Shown here: piece after piece, positions 1-10,442 of the stretch
How positions within the stretch are numbered: the stretch's first letter is position 1
Layout of the letters: each line of letters opens with the position of its first letter
Source: Asparagopsis taxiformis
Lineage: Eukaryota > Rhodophyta > Florideophyceae > Bonnemaisoniales > Bonnemaisoniaceae
Direction of reading: 5' to 3'
Length of the DNA stretch: 64,000 bases
Assembly (NCBI GenBank): GCA_030407315.1
Contig: JALQPE010003059.1
Coordinates: forward strand, 81,503 to 145,502
Notes under the pieces: generated by a model
The model's database searches: none
Told to the model about the DNA's origin: nothing
The model's input: only the letters and a program-made list of their open reading frames with translations
Program-made: the position numbers and the translations under genes

Positions 1-1640
1 CGGTCCAACAGTTCTGCCCGCCTGATATATGTATGATAGTACATTGGTACTGTGCGAGGATCATCTGTCATCGTTATACTTCGGAAATAATGGTCCTGTT
101 CAGCCTCATGGCGGCTGTGCCTGGATTGGAAATATAGATCAAATTTCTGTGATCTGAAAATTTATGAAACCCCTCCGGGCTCATTAATAGAAAGTCCAAC
201 CTCTGTACACTTTATATGATAACTGCAGCTTCCTTCTCAGGATTTGACCACCTCGAACTTGCACCTTGAAATGATCCAAACAAGAATTCCAACGGTTGAT
301 GTTTCTGCTCCGCAGATGTTAATTCAAGGTGATTGGGTGGAATCTGCGTCAGGATTCCTGACCAGTGTTTATCACTGGCATCAGTGATTAAGCAGATCAG
401 TTTTGATGCAGAGGGATGTGCCAACACAACGGAAATTGCCAAATATTGATTCACTTTTGCGAAAGCCTCCCTGTGATTTTCATTTAATCCATTAGCATCT
501 AAGGCGTACTCTGGTAGTCTGCGCTTCTTCCTTGTCCCTGCCATCTTATAAATGTCCTCTAATGTCCTCCATGAGCACAGCCAGAGGTTCAATTACAATT
601 GAGAACTGTGGTATTCTAGTGCACATCCATCCAGCTGCACAAATGAGCTTTTGCAGATGATCAAATGTCGTTGGATATGGCATGCGTAGCTACGCATTCA
701 TCCCTGATGGATACATCTTAACACCATTACTACTGATAATTCGTCCACACCAACGGCCTTGTTGTCATGAGTAAATGGCACTTTGCAGCATGCAACTTGA
801 AATAGTATTGCCTACACAAACCAAAAAATAGTTCCATGACATCCAGCAGCTCACCTTCTTCTGTGGCATAGATCAGTATATCATTCAACCAAAGAAGCAG
901 ATTCTACACATGGAGAAACAAATTATATGATTGGGTTTGCAAATGTTTAGCGCAGAGCTTTGATAATAGGCTACAGAACTGCGATGTCCATGCATGACCC
1001 GAGTGGGGGTGTAAAATCCATCGAGAGTAATGAAGCACTGACATTCTTGTACGTCTTCTGCCAAAAGAAACTTCCAATAGCCTAGCAAAAGTCAATAGTC
1101 GCAAAGCACCTTCGATCGGCCATTCTGGCCATGAATCTCACAACTTTTGACACAAGCCATGCGTACGGAATGGTTACTTTGTTCACCCGCCGCAAGTCTG
1201 TAGTGAACCGAAACATTTCTGACCCCTTCTTGGGTATCAGAAGAGGAGCGCATGCCCATGCACTCAGGTTTTTCTTCTGGACCAAACCAAGTAGCCCCAG
1301 TTGCATCCCCTTTTAGGTCAAGAAATCATGCTTTTTCTGCGTGTAACGACGCAGCCTAACTCGCACCGGGAATGGATTCGGTTGTAGCTTGATCTGCATC
1401 GGCTCGATGCTTACGGGCAGGTCAGATACTAGTCGTAGTCGGAATTTATCTCCATGATGTGCTAATATATTCTGCACACGTAGCCCCCGAATGGATAGGT
1501 AGTCCCGCTTCCATAGTGTGGTACAATTTAAGTTGGTCGACGGAACCGATGCGAGCGCGCGCGTTTACGTAAGTCCGCAAGCATCCGTTTGAGTCAGTAA
1601 GCTTCCGGTTCAACACGCCCTGACACGGCAAGAGATTCCA
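1..1640 (-). pseudogene. Decayed Ty3/gypsy pol (reverse transcriptase-RNase H), partial
   Basis: Minus-strand translation gives broken pieces of a gypsy polyprotein. The reverse transcriptase entry region is at about 1320-1440 (PMQIKLQPNPFPVRVRLRRY). Fingers and palm follow at 1082-1306 (APLLIPKKG, DLRRVNKVTIPYAW). A frame change leads into the segment with YTPTRV and LNDILIYA, the latter in place of the usual Y-x-D-D box, at about 840-1080. RNase H lies at 212-490 (LITDASDKHWSGILTQIPP, SSRWSNPEKEA) and runs to the window edge in another frame. Stops and frameshifts throughout make it inactive. RNase H resembles the gypsy copy at 12.5-14.9 kb (LCLFTDASELHWAGILTQIP), so the two belong to related families. 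The first bases of the window are still RNase H, so integrase and an LTR may lie outside. The upstream limit of about 1640 is approximate. Confidence 0.85.
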
Positions 1641-1899
1641 GAACTCTCTTAGCGGTCGCCATTCTGGGTGGTCCTATACTATCACTGCGCGAAGTGATAC
1701 GTATGCGTCAACAGCTTAGAATGATGCAACAGGCAACAACCTTGACATCGATAATGAAATGGATGACTGACTGCATAACCCTAATGGTATTAATTCCCAT
1801 TTAAAGCGGATGTATGATGAGGCTATGTGTAGGACCAGCTGGGATGGCGGTCACTAAGAGAGTTCTAGAATCGCTTGCCGTGTCAGGCCGTGTTGAACC

Positions 1900-2640
1900 G
1901 GATCGCGCAATGAACTTGCATTTCGCATGTCGCTCGGTCGCAGTGGCGATCGGGTGGTACATCGGCGGAACGCGCAGGGATCGATTGCAACACCGGATTC
2001 GCGGGCCGGCGCAAGCCGTGATCTCAGGGTGAGGTCACCGAGTAAACTCGAGCACAACGCGATCTACGCAGGGGTCGTAAATCCCTGGCCGAGTAGTATG
2101 CGACGCAACGCGCAGTATCGCGGTGCGACGCAGTTCGAAAGTCGGTAAAAGCGCGCGCGCGCACGTACGTCGGCGATCGTGAGCAATCCGCACGCAACGT
2201 TTCAACGCAATCGGTCCTCGCGATTCGCTAAACGCTTAACCCGTAGCTGCGAAAGTGCTGACTGTTTATTCGTAGGGTGCGAAGCAGTGCGACCACTAAT
2301 AGCTAACTACTTGTGGCAGGCTGTCCTTGTGCGGCCGGCCGGTGGCGGCCGCACGCTCGCACGCAAAAAGGGAAATATTTGGGAAAAGACTTTCGTAATA
2401 AAAGACCTAGAAAGGGAAAATAAAGGAAAATCGCGGAAATCGCTACACGTGGCGCCGGACTCGCGGTTTCGTGGCAACGTTCGCGCGCACGCGCTCGCAT
2501 CGACGCTCCGTGACACGTAATCAAGGCGCCACGCGTACGCTCGCTTACTAACGAACTAAAATAGATGCACGCGAATTCACCCCGACGCAATCGCAGCGAA
2601 CGCGCGCGCGTCGACGAAATCAATTGCGTCACAGATAGTA
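1900..2640. other. CpG-rich block without recognised gene
   Basis: This stretch is much richer in CG dinucleotides than its AT-rich neighbours, with runs such as GCGCGCGCGCAC near 2150 and many CGCG tetramers. Open frames of about 110 codons exist on both strands but resemble nothing I know and look like by-products of the composition. It could be a promoter-like island or a fragment from a GC-richer source. Confidence 0.4.
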
Positions 2641-3190
2641 TTGCCTTCTCCGTATTTTTGTCCTAGTACATCGCAGTCCCACTCGACTCAGTAGTCACAA
2701 GCTGTGACAACGATCCAGCAGAGTCAATTTCAATGTCTTGCAGGCCTCTTCCTGGCTGAAAAGAGATACTTTTGATCTAGATCGAACCCGAGTGTCTGCG
2801 ATACTGTCCCCGATAACGAAACCTGATCCATAGATTCCTTGAACGCTAAGTATTCAACATTGCACAACCTGAATAGATCTTCCAAGGTAGATAGATTTGT
2901 TAATATTCTCGCTTTAGAGTGTGCTGTGATGGTCATCGCATCATCACAACCGTCAGCAGCCTATCGCATCATAATTAGTTCATTGAGTAGCAACATAGAC
3001 CCATAGATGTTCTCCATTGCCAACAACTTCAAATATTGCTCTGAGAGTGCTGCATGGTTAGCTCCGTAGTTCCCGGAAACGAGAACTTTTTTTCAGCAAA
3101 TAATGCGTTGATAACACCTCTCTTATGCGCCATGCTATCCCGTTTCATATCGTCACCTGACTGGGAGCCATCTTTCTTGTGTGCGCGCTG

Positions 3191-3256
3191 AATTATTGGC
3201 CCTGAGTTCCTAAGGAACTCAGGGGCAATAATAAATAGAAGGCGGAGGCTCCGCCT
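3191..3256. repeat. Two adjacent hairpins with single-base loops
   Basis: The first inverted repeat (about 3191-3231) has 11-base inner arms, CCTGAGTTCCT and its complement, around one base. The pairing continues outward with one mismatch into ATTATTG/CAATAAT. The second (3240-3256) has 8-base arms AGGCGGAG/CTCCGCCT around one base. Only 8-9 bases separate them. Function unknown. Confidence 0.75.
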
Positions 3257-4329
3257 AAAGTACTCCAAAAGCTTACGCCTCTGTTCTGAAGTAAACTTTG
3301 TACAAAACCTTATATACTGTCTTTCTCCTGGACACGTTACGGTATTGAGGCAGAATAGTGCCGAGGTTGGATGCCTGGCCAGGTATGGATGACTTCCAGC
3401 ACCTTTTTTTTCGCTGTGCGTCTTGTTTCCATTTGTCTGTCTTTTGTAACATATTGTCTCTTCCGTGGCTTTCCATGACCATTGAAGCCCCTTCGTGACG
3501 TTAAGGAGCCCTGTTTAGTTGCCTTACCGGACGGTTCATTATTCCTGTTATCCGATACCTAGTGAAACTCTTCACATGCAATACTATTCTCGACTACATA
3601 CTCGCGGAACACTCTACATTTCTTCGTTAGATCTTTCTTGTGGAGTTACAGGTAGTTCTAGACGTTATTCTTGAGTGCTGCTGGCCGCAAAGACTTTCAT
3701 ATGTACAGTACAGCTAGCTTCAGATACTTTCAATCACTTCTTGTAGGATATATTCCTCCAGAAACGATATATAGTCCGTGAAAAGAGTTATGATACCGAA
3801 CTTTGGATCGGTTTCAGTTCGCACTTTTATCTCTAGCATCGACTGCAGCTCCTTTGCAGTGATATTTTTCCGCGCGTCTTGTAGTTGTGATTCCAGCTAC
3901 TTCTTCAACAAAAGCAACATTTGATCGCTTTGACAGTTTCTGTACTCCTTCGAATGGTCTTCATTTCACTAGCACCCTAAACAGCTTTAATTCAACTGCG
4001 TTAGTGATTGATATTGTTTTTAATGTGCTCCATGCTCTTTATCATCCATCGCCCTGAGCAAAGATTGTTCTCGCTGTGCCAGAAAGGTTTGGATCGATTT
4101 ACCACCCACACTCAGTATTTCTGGGTGCTTGAGTGGTGCGAACAGTGTCGTACTGTGTAGTATAGTGAACGTCAGAACAGGGAATACTGTAAGCCTGTAT
4201 CACTCTTACAGTTCAGGCTGGCCATATGAGCTCTCTAGTATTGCTGCAATTGGACTTTTAGAGATTATTGAAACTTTTAGCTTTTCGCGCGGCGCCGAAC
4301 TATTTCAGAATTTTACAGAATAAAGCAGT

Positions 4330-4375
4330 GAAAAACCGGCGCGGAGCTCCGCGCCGGTTTTTCTCGCTAGCGAGA
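4330..4375. repeat. Perfect 34-bp GC-rich palindrome plus overlapping 14-bp palindrome
   Basis: Positions 4330-4363 read identically on both strands. The centre is GGAGCTCC, flanked by GCGC and CCGG tracts and ending in A5/T5. A second perfect palindrome, centred on GCTAGC, spans 4362-4375 and overlaps it by two bases. As RNA the first would form a strong stem followed by a T tract on either strand. No gene is adjacent, so a terminator role is only a guess; a mobile palindromic element is an alternative. Confidence 0.8.
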
Positions 4376-5931
4376 GGGCAGCATTATCTCCGGAGGCTCT
4401 GCGCCGGTGACCTTCAAGGTTCTAGTGACGATCTAACTACCACTACAGGCACTACCACTTGTCTTTTCGGTGCTGCGTTCGCGCCGCCGCTTCTACCTAG
4501 GAGACCACATACTGCTCTGTGCTCCACCTTCTGATCCCATTGCATTACCAGACTAGATGGAAATATCCGATGTTCACTCCCTATTGATCACTATATCTGC
4601 AACATCCTTTGCCGCGTTCCTTTCATCCGTCTGTTAGGGCTCGCTGGGCTTGCTTAGCTTCCTATTAAACTGCTACCATCGCTACCCCAGTGTATTTATA
4701 CTCCAGACATCTTCCATCACTACTGCGATGTGCTTTTGATGACAAGCAGTGCGCTGTACAGATTGCAGGACCTTCTCAGCTGTTGTAACAGCATTCAGCA
4801 TGGATACATGCTGAATGGTACCAAACTTCAGTGTATATCCAATAGGCCGTTATTCTCCCGTTAGTAAACGATATTGAATAATGCTAATAATTGGAGATCC
4901 GTATACCGTCCAGCACTGAAAAGACTTACTCCCCTCATTCAATGCCACTTCCCAAATCTGCTGGAACAGGCTTCGCCAGTCTACACGGAGTCTTGTTTGT
5001 GAGGTTGACTCTGCCCTGAAGTTCGGGGAACTGGTCAGTCCGTCGTTTATATCCTATCGCAGTATCTCGAGGCCTAAGTGGTACTGCGTTGCGTGTTTCC
5101 CTAGAAGGTAAACACTGGAAACGCACATGCTCCAATCACAGCATCATGGGTAAAAAGGGTGAACTGTCTACTCTAAAAATGTTCACAGTAAATGAACAGT
5201 GATTGGTGCTTCACACGGTCTTGGGTTGTATGCGTCAAGCATCCCGAACTAGCCATGTGTATTGTACACATGAGATCATGGGAAGTATAATAGAATCAAT
5301 TGCATCAAACAATGGTACAATGTGTTAGTATGGACGGCTGTTTTATGATTCAGACTCACTAGCGCAATAGGTGATACATGTGGAAAGGTTACAAAGAAAA
5401 AGGAATTTTATGTAATAGGAGAGAGATGAATAGGGGAGAGAACGAAGGAGAATGATATGGAGAGTATTTCGCAACTGCAGCGTGAAGAAAAATCGAAACA
5501 GAATATATATCTATACAAAGGTTGTAGATATGAAAATCATATTTCGTGTCTATGATTGGCGCAATATACTGTCTGAAAATTTCCCTTATTTGATCTTTGA
5601 TCTCTCCCCTCCACGTGATTACTGAGAACCACTGCTTCCCAAGGTACGGGGTACAAAGCTATCCATCCTTTGACCGAAGATCTTTTGAATTTCTGATACA
5701 GAACTGTTGTACTGCTGACCCGGTGTTGAAATTGTCCGCTCTCCGCAATGCATTGACTACAGGATATCTAAACTCTATTAAGTACAAAGATACTATGCTA
5801 GCAAATAAACTGATCATCGGAACAGCTCCTGATCGACCTCTTTCTGAAACCAGTCTTCCACATACTGCTCCTTACCGCTGCTGCAGAGAACTAACTCGTC
5901 GATCCAAGATAAGCTACCGTCTTTCTTAGTT

Positions 5932-7522
5932 ATGGGCTCCAGTGCAGCCGCGTCAAGCATTCCACTGCGTCCACAATTTTCGTGGGACATTCACTCGGTT
6001 CCGTGGACCGATGGAAAAGGTGATCAGGAACAGTATGCACATTCGGTTAATCTCTTGTGCTCCTTTCATGACAAGCTACCTGGCGAAAACTCAAGCAAGA
6101 TACCGAAGAATCTCAGAGGAATTATGCTATTCTCTCAGTTATACGGTCGAGCACTAGATCTATGCAAATCAATCGATAGTGATACTATCGAAAGTGAAAC
6201 CGGAGTTGATGCTATTGTCAGAGCGATCCACAAGCGCGATGCACTCGCAGTGATAAGCGACTTGTACAATGATTTTGTTTCCCTTCTGAATACAAAACGC
6301 AATGCTAGTGAACCGTTAAAAGTTTTGAGTCCAGGTTTGAAGCTCAAGTTGCACTGTTCAACTCTCACTCAGACATTTCCAAGTTGCCAGAAGCGCTTGT
6401 CACTCTAATGCTACTGGCTAATTCCAATTTAGATGGAAATCAGCGCATATCTGTACTTGCAGCTAGTTCCCCTCGTGAAGAAGATTCGATTTTACATCTA
6501 ATACTGGTGATTGCCTACAAGCATTTTCATACTCTTCTGTTGCTTCCGTTGTTCGCCAATGCGATCGATCTAACATGTCTCCAGTAGAAAATAATCCGAT
6601 TCTAGCATTTTCGTCTCGCTTCAAGAATAATGCACCTCGCTCCCAACGCACGTTAACACCTGAACAGCTTGCTGATCTAAAGTCTAAGATTATCTGTCGC
6701 CACTGCAAGCAAAAACGACTTTGGGCCTCAGATCATAAAAGAAATGGCTCCTATCGAAACCCAATTGCATCCAACAATTCAAACGATGCGTCTAAATGCC
6801 CAAATAAGCCCAGCTCTGTCACGTTTCATATGGCTCACCTACCTACATCTGATGTACTGGATTCATCTGCTCCAGATATCAATTTCATTGGTCCACCCCC
6901 AGACGATGGAGCGTCGTACAGTGGTATTAGTCAGGATGATTTCATGAAGATACAACCTCTTATACTCCCTGAGTGGGATGGCACGATCGATCTGTTACCT
7001 GATTCTATTGTTGGCCGTCGATATTGTCAATATGGTTCTGGTCTCCACTCTAGCGATACACGAAAGATAATTAGTTCTATAATGTTATCTGCTACCTCTT
7101 CTAATGGTATACCTATACAAATCAAACATCTAATCATAGATGGATCGCCACAATGGATCATTGGACGTAATGTTACAAGTCGTTGCAATATACGACACAT
7201 GGGTGTTAACAGACTACAGCTACCTGTCACAAAGCCTGATAAGAGTGACTACATAACCCTCATTGATCATGATCTACACTGCTTTATTCCTTATGATACA
7301 TTCTTAAAAAAGTCATCGATCAAACCCAAGACTAACAGTACATTGTTCTGTGCTACTGCTCAGTTTCCCAGAAATCATAGATCCTCACACATTTCGGATT
7401 GGCCGCAGAGGAAAGCTATCATTGAAAAAGTACACACCCACGTCTCTGGACACTCGAACTACACAGATATCAAGATGCTACTTGAACGAAATCGACTGTG
7501 GAATTATGATGTACACAAGTAG
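5932..7522 (+). pseudogene. Decayed copia-like gag and protease region
   Basis: At least three frames are needed. The first part (5932-6408) looks like a retroelement gag (SWDIHSVPWTDGKGDQEQYA). The gag continues in another frame (PEALVTLMLLANSNLDG, about 6380-6480) and then in the frame of 6575-7522. That last part carries a cysteine/histidine cluster like a nucleic-acid-binding knuckle (ICRHCKQKRLWASDHKRNGS, about 6690-6750). It then has a segment resembling the end of a retropepsin domain (LIIDGSPQWIIGRNVT, about 7130-7180). The start of an integrase HHCC finger follows (HVSGHSNYTDIKMLLERN). Assignment as Ty1/copia-like rests on the domain order and on similarity of the downstream integrase to the copia element at 30.2-36.3 kb. 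No LTR was found. Confidence 0.7.
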
Positions 7523-8120
7523 TTATCAAGACTGCTGGAAACATGTCCAAGATTTACAAAGACTGCTGCACCGAAAGCAGCTCGCAAGGTTTCTCTAAGC
7601 TCAATGTCACGTGAGTTTAATAATGTGGTGTGCATCGATCATATGTTTCTAGATGAGCATATTGTACTCCATGTAATGGACTCTATGTCTAGATACTCGA
7701 CTGGTACTGTAGTACCAGATACATCTTTGGATAATGCTATTATTTCATTCGATTCCTGCTGGGTGACTAGCTTCCGGACCCCTTCCAAGGTTGTATTCGA
7801 CCCGGCTTTATAAAATGAGAAGTTTCAATCTTATCTTCGGTCAAAAGCAATATATATTGGTCCGCTACCGCCGAGGCGCCACAACAAGAATGAGTTAGAA
7901 TCCAAGCATCTTATCATACGTGACATATATCTCCGCCGGAGGAATGATAATCCTGCTGCTCCTCCTCCACTCATTATAAACCAAGCGCTGCGAATCTCAA
8001 ATGACCTTTATGGAAATCATCTGACATCAGCACACGAGTTAGCAAAATGCTATACACGTCCAGTTGTTCCCGTATGTGCGCCGATCGCGATATCTAAAGA
8101 AAGTTTAGATTCTTAGCATC
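7523..8120 (+). pseudogene. Decayed copia-like integrase core
   Basis: Continues the element to its left. The second half of the HHCC finger (ETCPRFTKTAAPK) is readable at about 7536-7590. The catalytic core starts at about 7604 with FNNVVCIDHMFLDE, whose D is the expected first catalytic acid. The same segment in the intact copia element reads FNSIVALDIMYLN, so the two are related. The core runs into a stop near 7813 (VVFDPAL then TAA) and is traceable in the same sense to a second stop near 8114. Confidence 0.7.
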
Positions 8121-8149
8121 TGATACATGCTAAACGTAAGCTATCACCC

Positions 8150-8790
8150 ATGTTACATTCTAAGTCAACTACGGATGAACTTCTATCTGTTGTTGATTTG
8201 GTTGAAGTTTACGTCAAGGATTCTAATGCGAAGCGCGGTGTGTGGTCAGCACCCAAACCTTTCTTAGGTTATGGTCATTCTAGTCGCACCATAAGGGTTC
8301 CCGGAAATAACGGTCGTGCAATTGATGCGTCAATTGAAGATGTTAGACCTGAAATTCCGGATAATATATTGGCGTGCGCTGTACAACAGTACCTTGATAC
8401 TCTGGATAGATATCTAGAAGACTCAATAGACATTGCCTTCCCCAGTCAAAAAAGTGTCAGCATGCCTATCCCTAGAGACGGTATCGACGCTAACTTCAAA
8501 TTGGATACAGGCATTACCTCAAATGGTGCCTCTATGTCCTCCTGTACTCCAATTAGACTATCCAAAAATGATATATCAGTAGTCGATGTTCCCCCCGATG
8601 ATAGTGATACGCTGCAAACTGATTATATTGCACCTAGTATTGGAGACTCTATAGAAGTTTATTGGCCCCTTGAAGATAAGTACTATACAGGTACTATAGA
8701 AGAACATTTTGCTATTGATGGTACATTTAAGATCAATTATGATGGAAAAGATGAGCCTCTCCATCTACAGGACTAGAAATGGAGATACAA
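8150..8790 (+). pseudogene. Copia-like integrase C-terminal part with Tudor-like module
   Basis: The open frame 8150-8776 starts in a region typical of the integrase-reverse transcriptase linker (LVEVYVKDSNAKRGVWSAPKPFLGYG). It ends in a module of the form GDSIEVYWPLEDKYYTGTI...INYDGKDE. Spacing of the aromatic residues and the closing acidic hairpin resemble a Tudor or chromo-barrel fold, and similar modules occur in copia-type polyproteins of some protists. A stop at 8774-8776 precedes KWRY, the expected end of the module. Reverse transcriptase and RNase H are absent: within about 30 bases the sequence changes to a Tc1/mariner transposase. Confidence 0.65.
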
Positions 8791-8799
8791 GAAGGACTT

Positions 8800-9638
8800 C
8801 GATACTGCAATTCACACCAATCAAGTCTTTTGGGACTATTTCATACCGTTAGTAGAAATTGAGCATCCGGAAAAGTGGATTTTGCAACAAGACGGAGCCC
8901 CCATTCATCGGTCAAGAGAGATGATGGAGTAGTTCAATCTAAATAAAATAGAGGCACTAGAATGGCCTGCGAAGAGCCCGGACTTGAATCCCATCGAGAA
9001 CCTTTGAGGTGTGTTGGCGAGGAGAGTGTACCAGAATTGCCGGCAATTTAATGATTTCAAAGAGCTGAAGGAGTGTGTCATGGAAGACTGTTTTGAAATC
9101 GAGCAGAGACTGCTCGATTCATTGATTCGTTCAATGCCGAAGCGGATAGGGGAATTGCGGAAGGTTCGAGGAAAGGCAACAAAGTACTGAAGATTGATTG
9201 AATGTACCTGTGCACACTTGAACCGATAGAAATTCCCACGTGTGTTTATAATTATTACCCCCCTTCAATACCTTCTTTACACCTTTCGTCCACTCTGCGT
9301 CCATATCATCTAAAGAAATTCTGTCCCCCCCCTTCTTGCTTCCATATTGGATGCCTTCTGCGGCGACAGAATTTGAAGCACAGGTCGCAATGCTACCCAG
9401 TGCTTTATAATTGTTATCCGCACTGTAGAGGCTTGAAATGGAACCCTAACGGAAGTAGAAGGAACGAATTATGGAAAAATCTTGTCGTCGCTAAAATAAA
9501 AAAGATATGAAGGTGAAGGAAGCTTTACATAAACTGGACCCGCACGCAAACCGGCGCACACGCGAAAACAAAGTCTGAAAGGCACTTCGCAGTGCAGTGC
9601 AAAAGTTCAGGGGTGTCTTATAATTATTGTCCGCACTG
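8800..9638 (+). pseudogene. 5'-truncated Tc1/mariner element with transposase remnant
   Basis: Positions about 8830-9190 translate to the C-terminal half of a Tc1/mariner transposase. Visible are LQQDGAPIHRSR (second catalytic D), WPAKSPDLNPIENL (final acid) and GVLARRVYQNCRQF, broken by in-frame stops after MME and after IENL. The closest relative seen is the element at 57413-58983. The right terminal repeat ends at 9638 with CCGCACTG followed by TA, and its last roughly 85 bases resemble the terminal repeat of that element. The 5' half and left terminal repeat are missing. The left end abuts the copia remnant, so two dead elements are joined. Confidence 0.8.
9402..9425 (+). repeat. Second Tc1/mariner-like terminal-repeat end
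   Basis: TTATAATTGTTATCCGCACTG followed by TA closely matches the terminus at 9638 (TTATAATTATTGTCCGCACTG). It suggests a second nested or duplicated element end inside the remnant. Confidence 0.45.
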
Positions 9639-9640
9639 TA

Positions 9641-10177
9641 TGTACTGTAAGTAGTGGTGTAAAGTGCATGCTATTCGTCAATAAGAGGCCCTGCATCACT
9701 ATAAGACAATTTTGAGAGGACAAATGTCCTAATGCAGTTTGTTGCATAAGTGACACGCTAGCCACGCACACTTGAAGAGACATGAGGGTCTTGAAGGTGT
9801 TATGAGATGGAAGAGCAGAGGCGAGTCTCGGTTTTCGAGCTATTGAGATGGGCAAGGATGCTGGATGTGTGATTTACACAAGTAGTTCTTTATTTCAATA
9901 TCGTTACTGTCTCGATGTATACATCTTCTTTTCCCATTACGTTGCGACTTTCTGCTTTCAGAGTAAAAGAGTTCGAGTGATCACGACAATGTATCCTTGC
10001 AATAAGTTAAGAAAATATGCGTTTGCTCCTCCAGTATTAGCATGACCATCACTTTGAGTGAACATGCCGAGATGGTTGGGTCTCCTTTTCTGTGGAACGA
10101 ATTCAGTAAAGGTCGCGTTGGCATCGATGAGGCACGGAAGGCCCTTAGTGAGTCAACAAAGGTGACAATACAAATCA
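9641..10177. other. No gene seen
   Basis: Intergenic sequence between the Tc1/mariner remnant and the small gene at 10178. The minus-strand frame covering 9981-10418 is a shadow of that gene in another frame. Nothing else is recognisable. Confidence 0.5.
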
Positions 10178-10339
10178 TCACGACTGAACAGCAGCCTTTT
10201 CGAAGATCTCCGGGAGCATGAAGGTGGATATACCATCGCGATAACGCGTTGGTGTTTCTTTGGAAGGACGGGAAACTGATTGTTTCTGCTTGGCGTGGAA
10301 TCGTGAACGACTGAGAGAAATGCGTAATTGCAGTTTCAT
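10178..10339 (-). CDS. Short basic protein with YRDGISTF motif (53 aa)
   Basis: A 53-codon minus-strand frame from ATG at 10337-10339 to TGA at 10178-10180. It begins M-K-L-Q-L-R, is rich in Arg, Lys and Ser, and reaches Y-R-D-G-I-S-T-F-M-L-P-E-I-F-E-K-A at about residues 33-49. The genes at 36962-37189 and 51284-51925 have the same arrangement: MK start, basic N-terminus, then YRDGISTF and a P-x-[IL]-F-E-x-A tail about 33-36 residues in. That shared layout is why I call so short a frame a gene. A TATA-like sequence lies about 95 bp upstream. No signal peptide or known domain is visible, and the family is unknown to me. This copy stops soon after the motif, while the longest relative has 213 residues. 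It lies about 1.6 kb downstream, on the same strand, of a ten-cysteine secreted-protein gene. Confidence 0.65.
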   Translation of the reverse strand: MKLQLRISLSRSRFHAKQKQSVSRPSKETPTRYRDGISTFMLPEIFEKAAVQS

Positions 10340-10434
10340 TTTGTTGAGTGTTGATAGCGAAGGTAAGAGAGAAGTGGTGGTTGTTTGCTGGCTGGAAACT
10401 GCCGCTTGTCCATACCACGGGAGCTAATATATGC

Positions 10435-10442
10435 TGTGTGCG
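10435..10442 (-). promoter_or_regulatory. TATA-like element for the gene at 10178-10339
   Basis: Reads ATATATTA on the minus strand, about 95 bp before the ATG, in line with other genes in this window. Confidence 0.4.

Larger units (their letters stand above)
2641..5931. other. Gene-poor stretch, probably old repeat debris
   Basis: No frame longer than 110 codons is open and none of the short ones is recognisable. It sits between two decayed retroelements and is most likely degenerate repeat sequence. The only distinct structures seen are the palindromes at about 3.19-3.26 kb and 4.33-4.38 kb. Confidence 0.5.
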
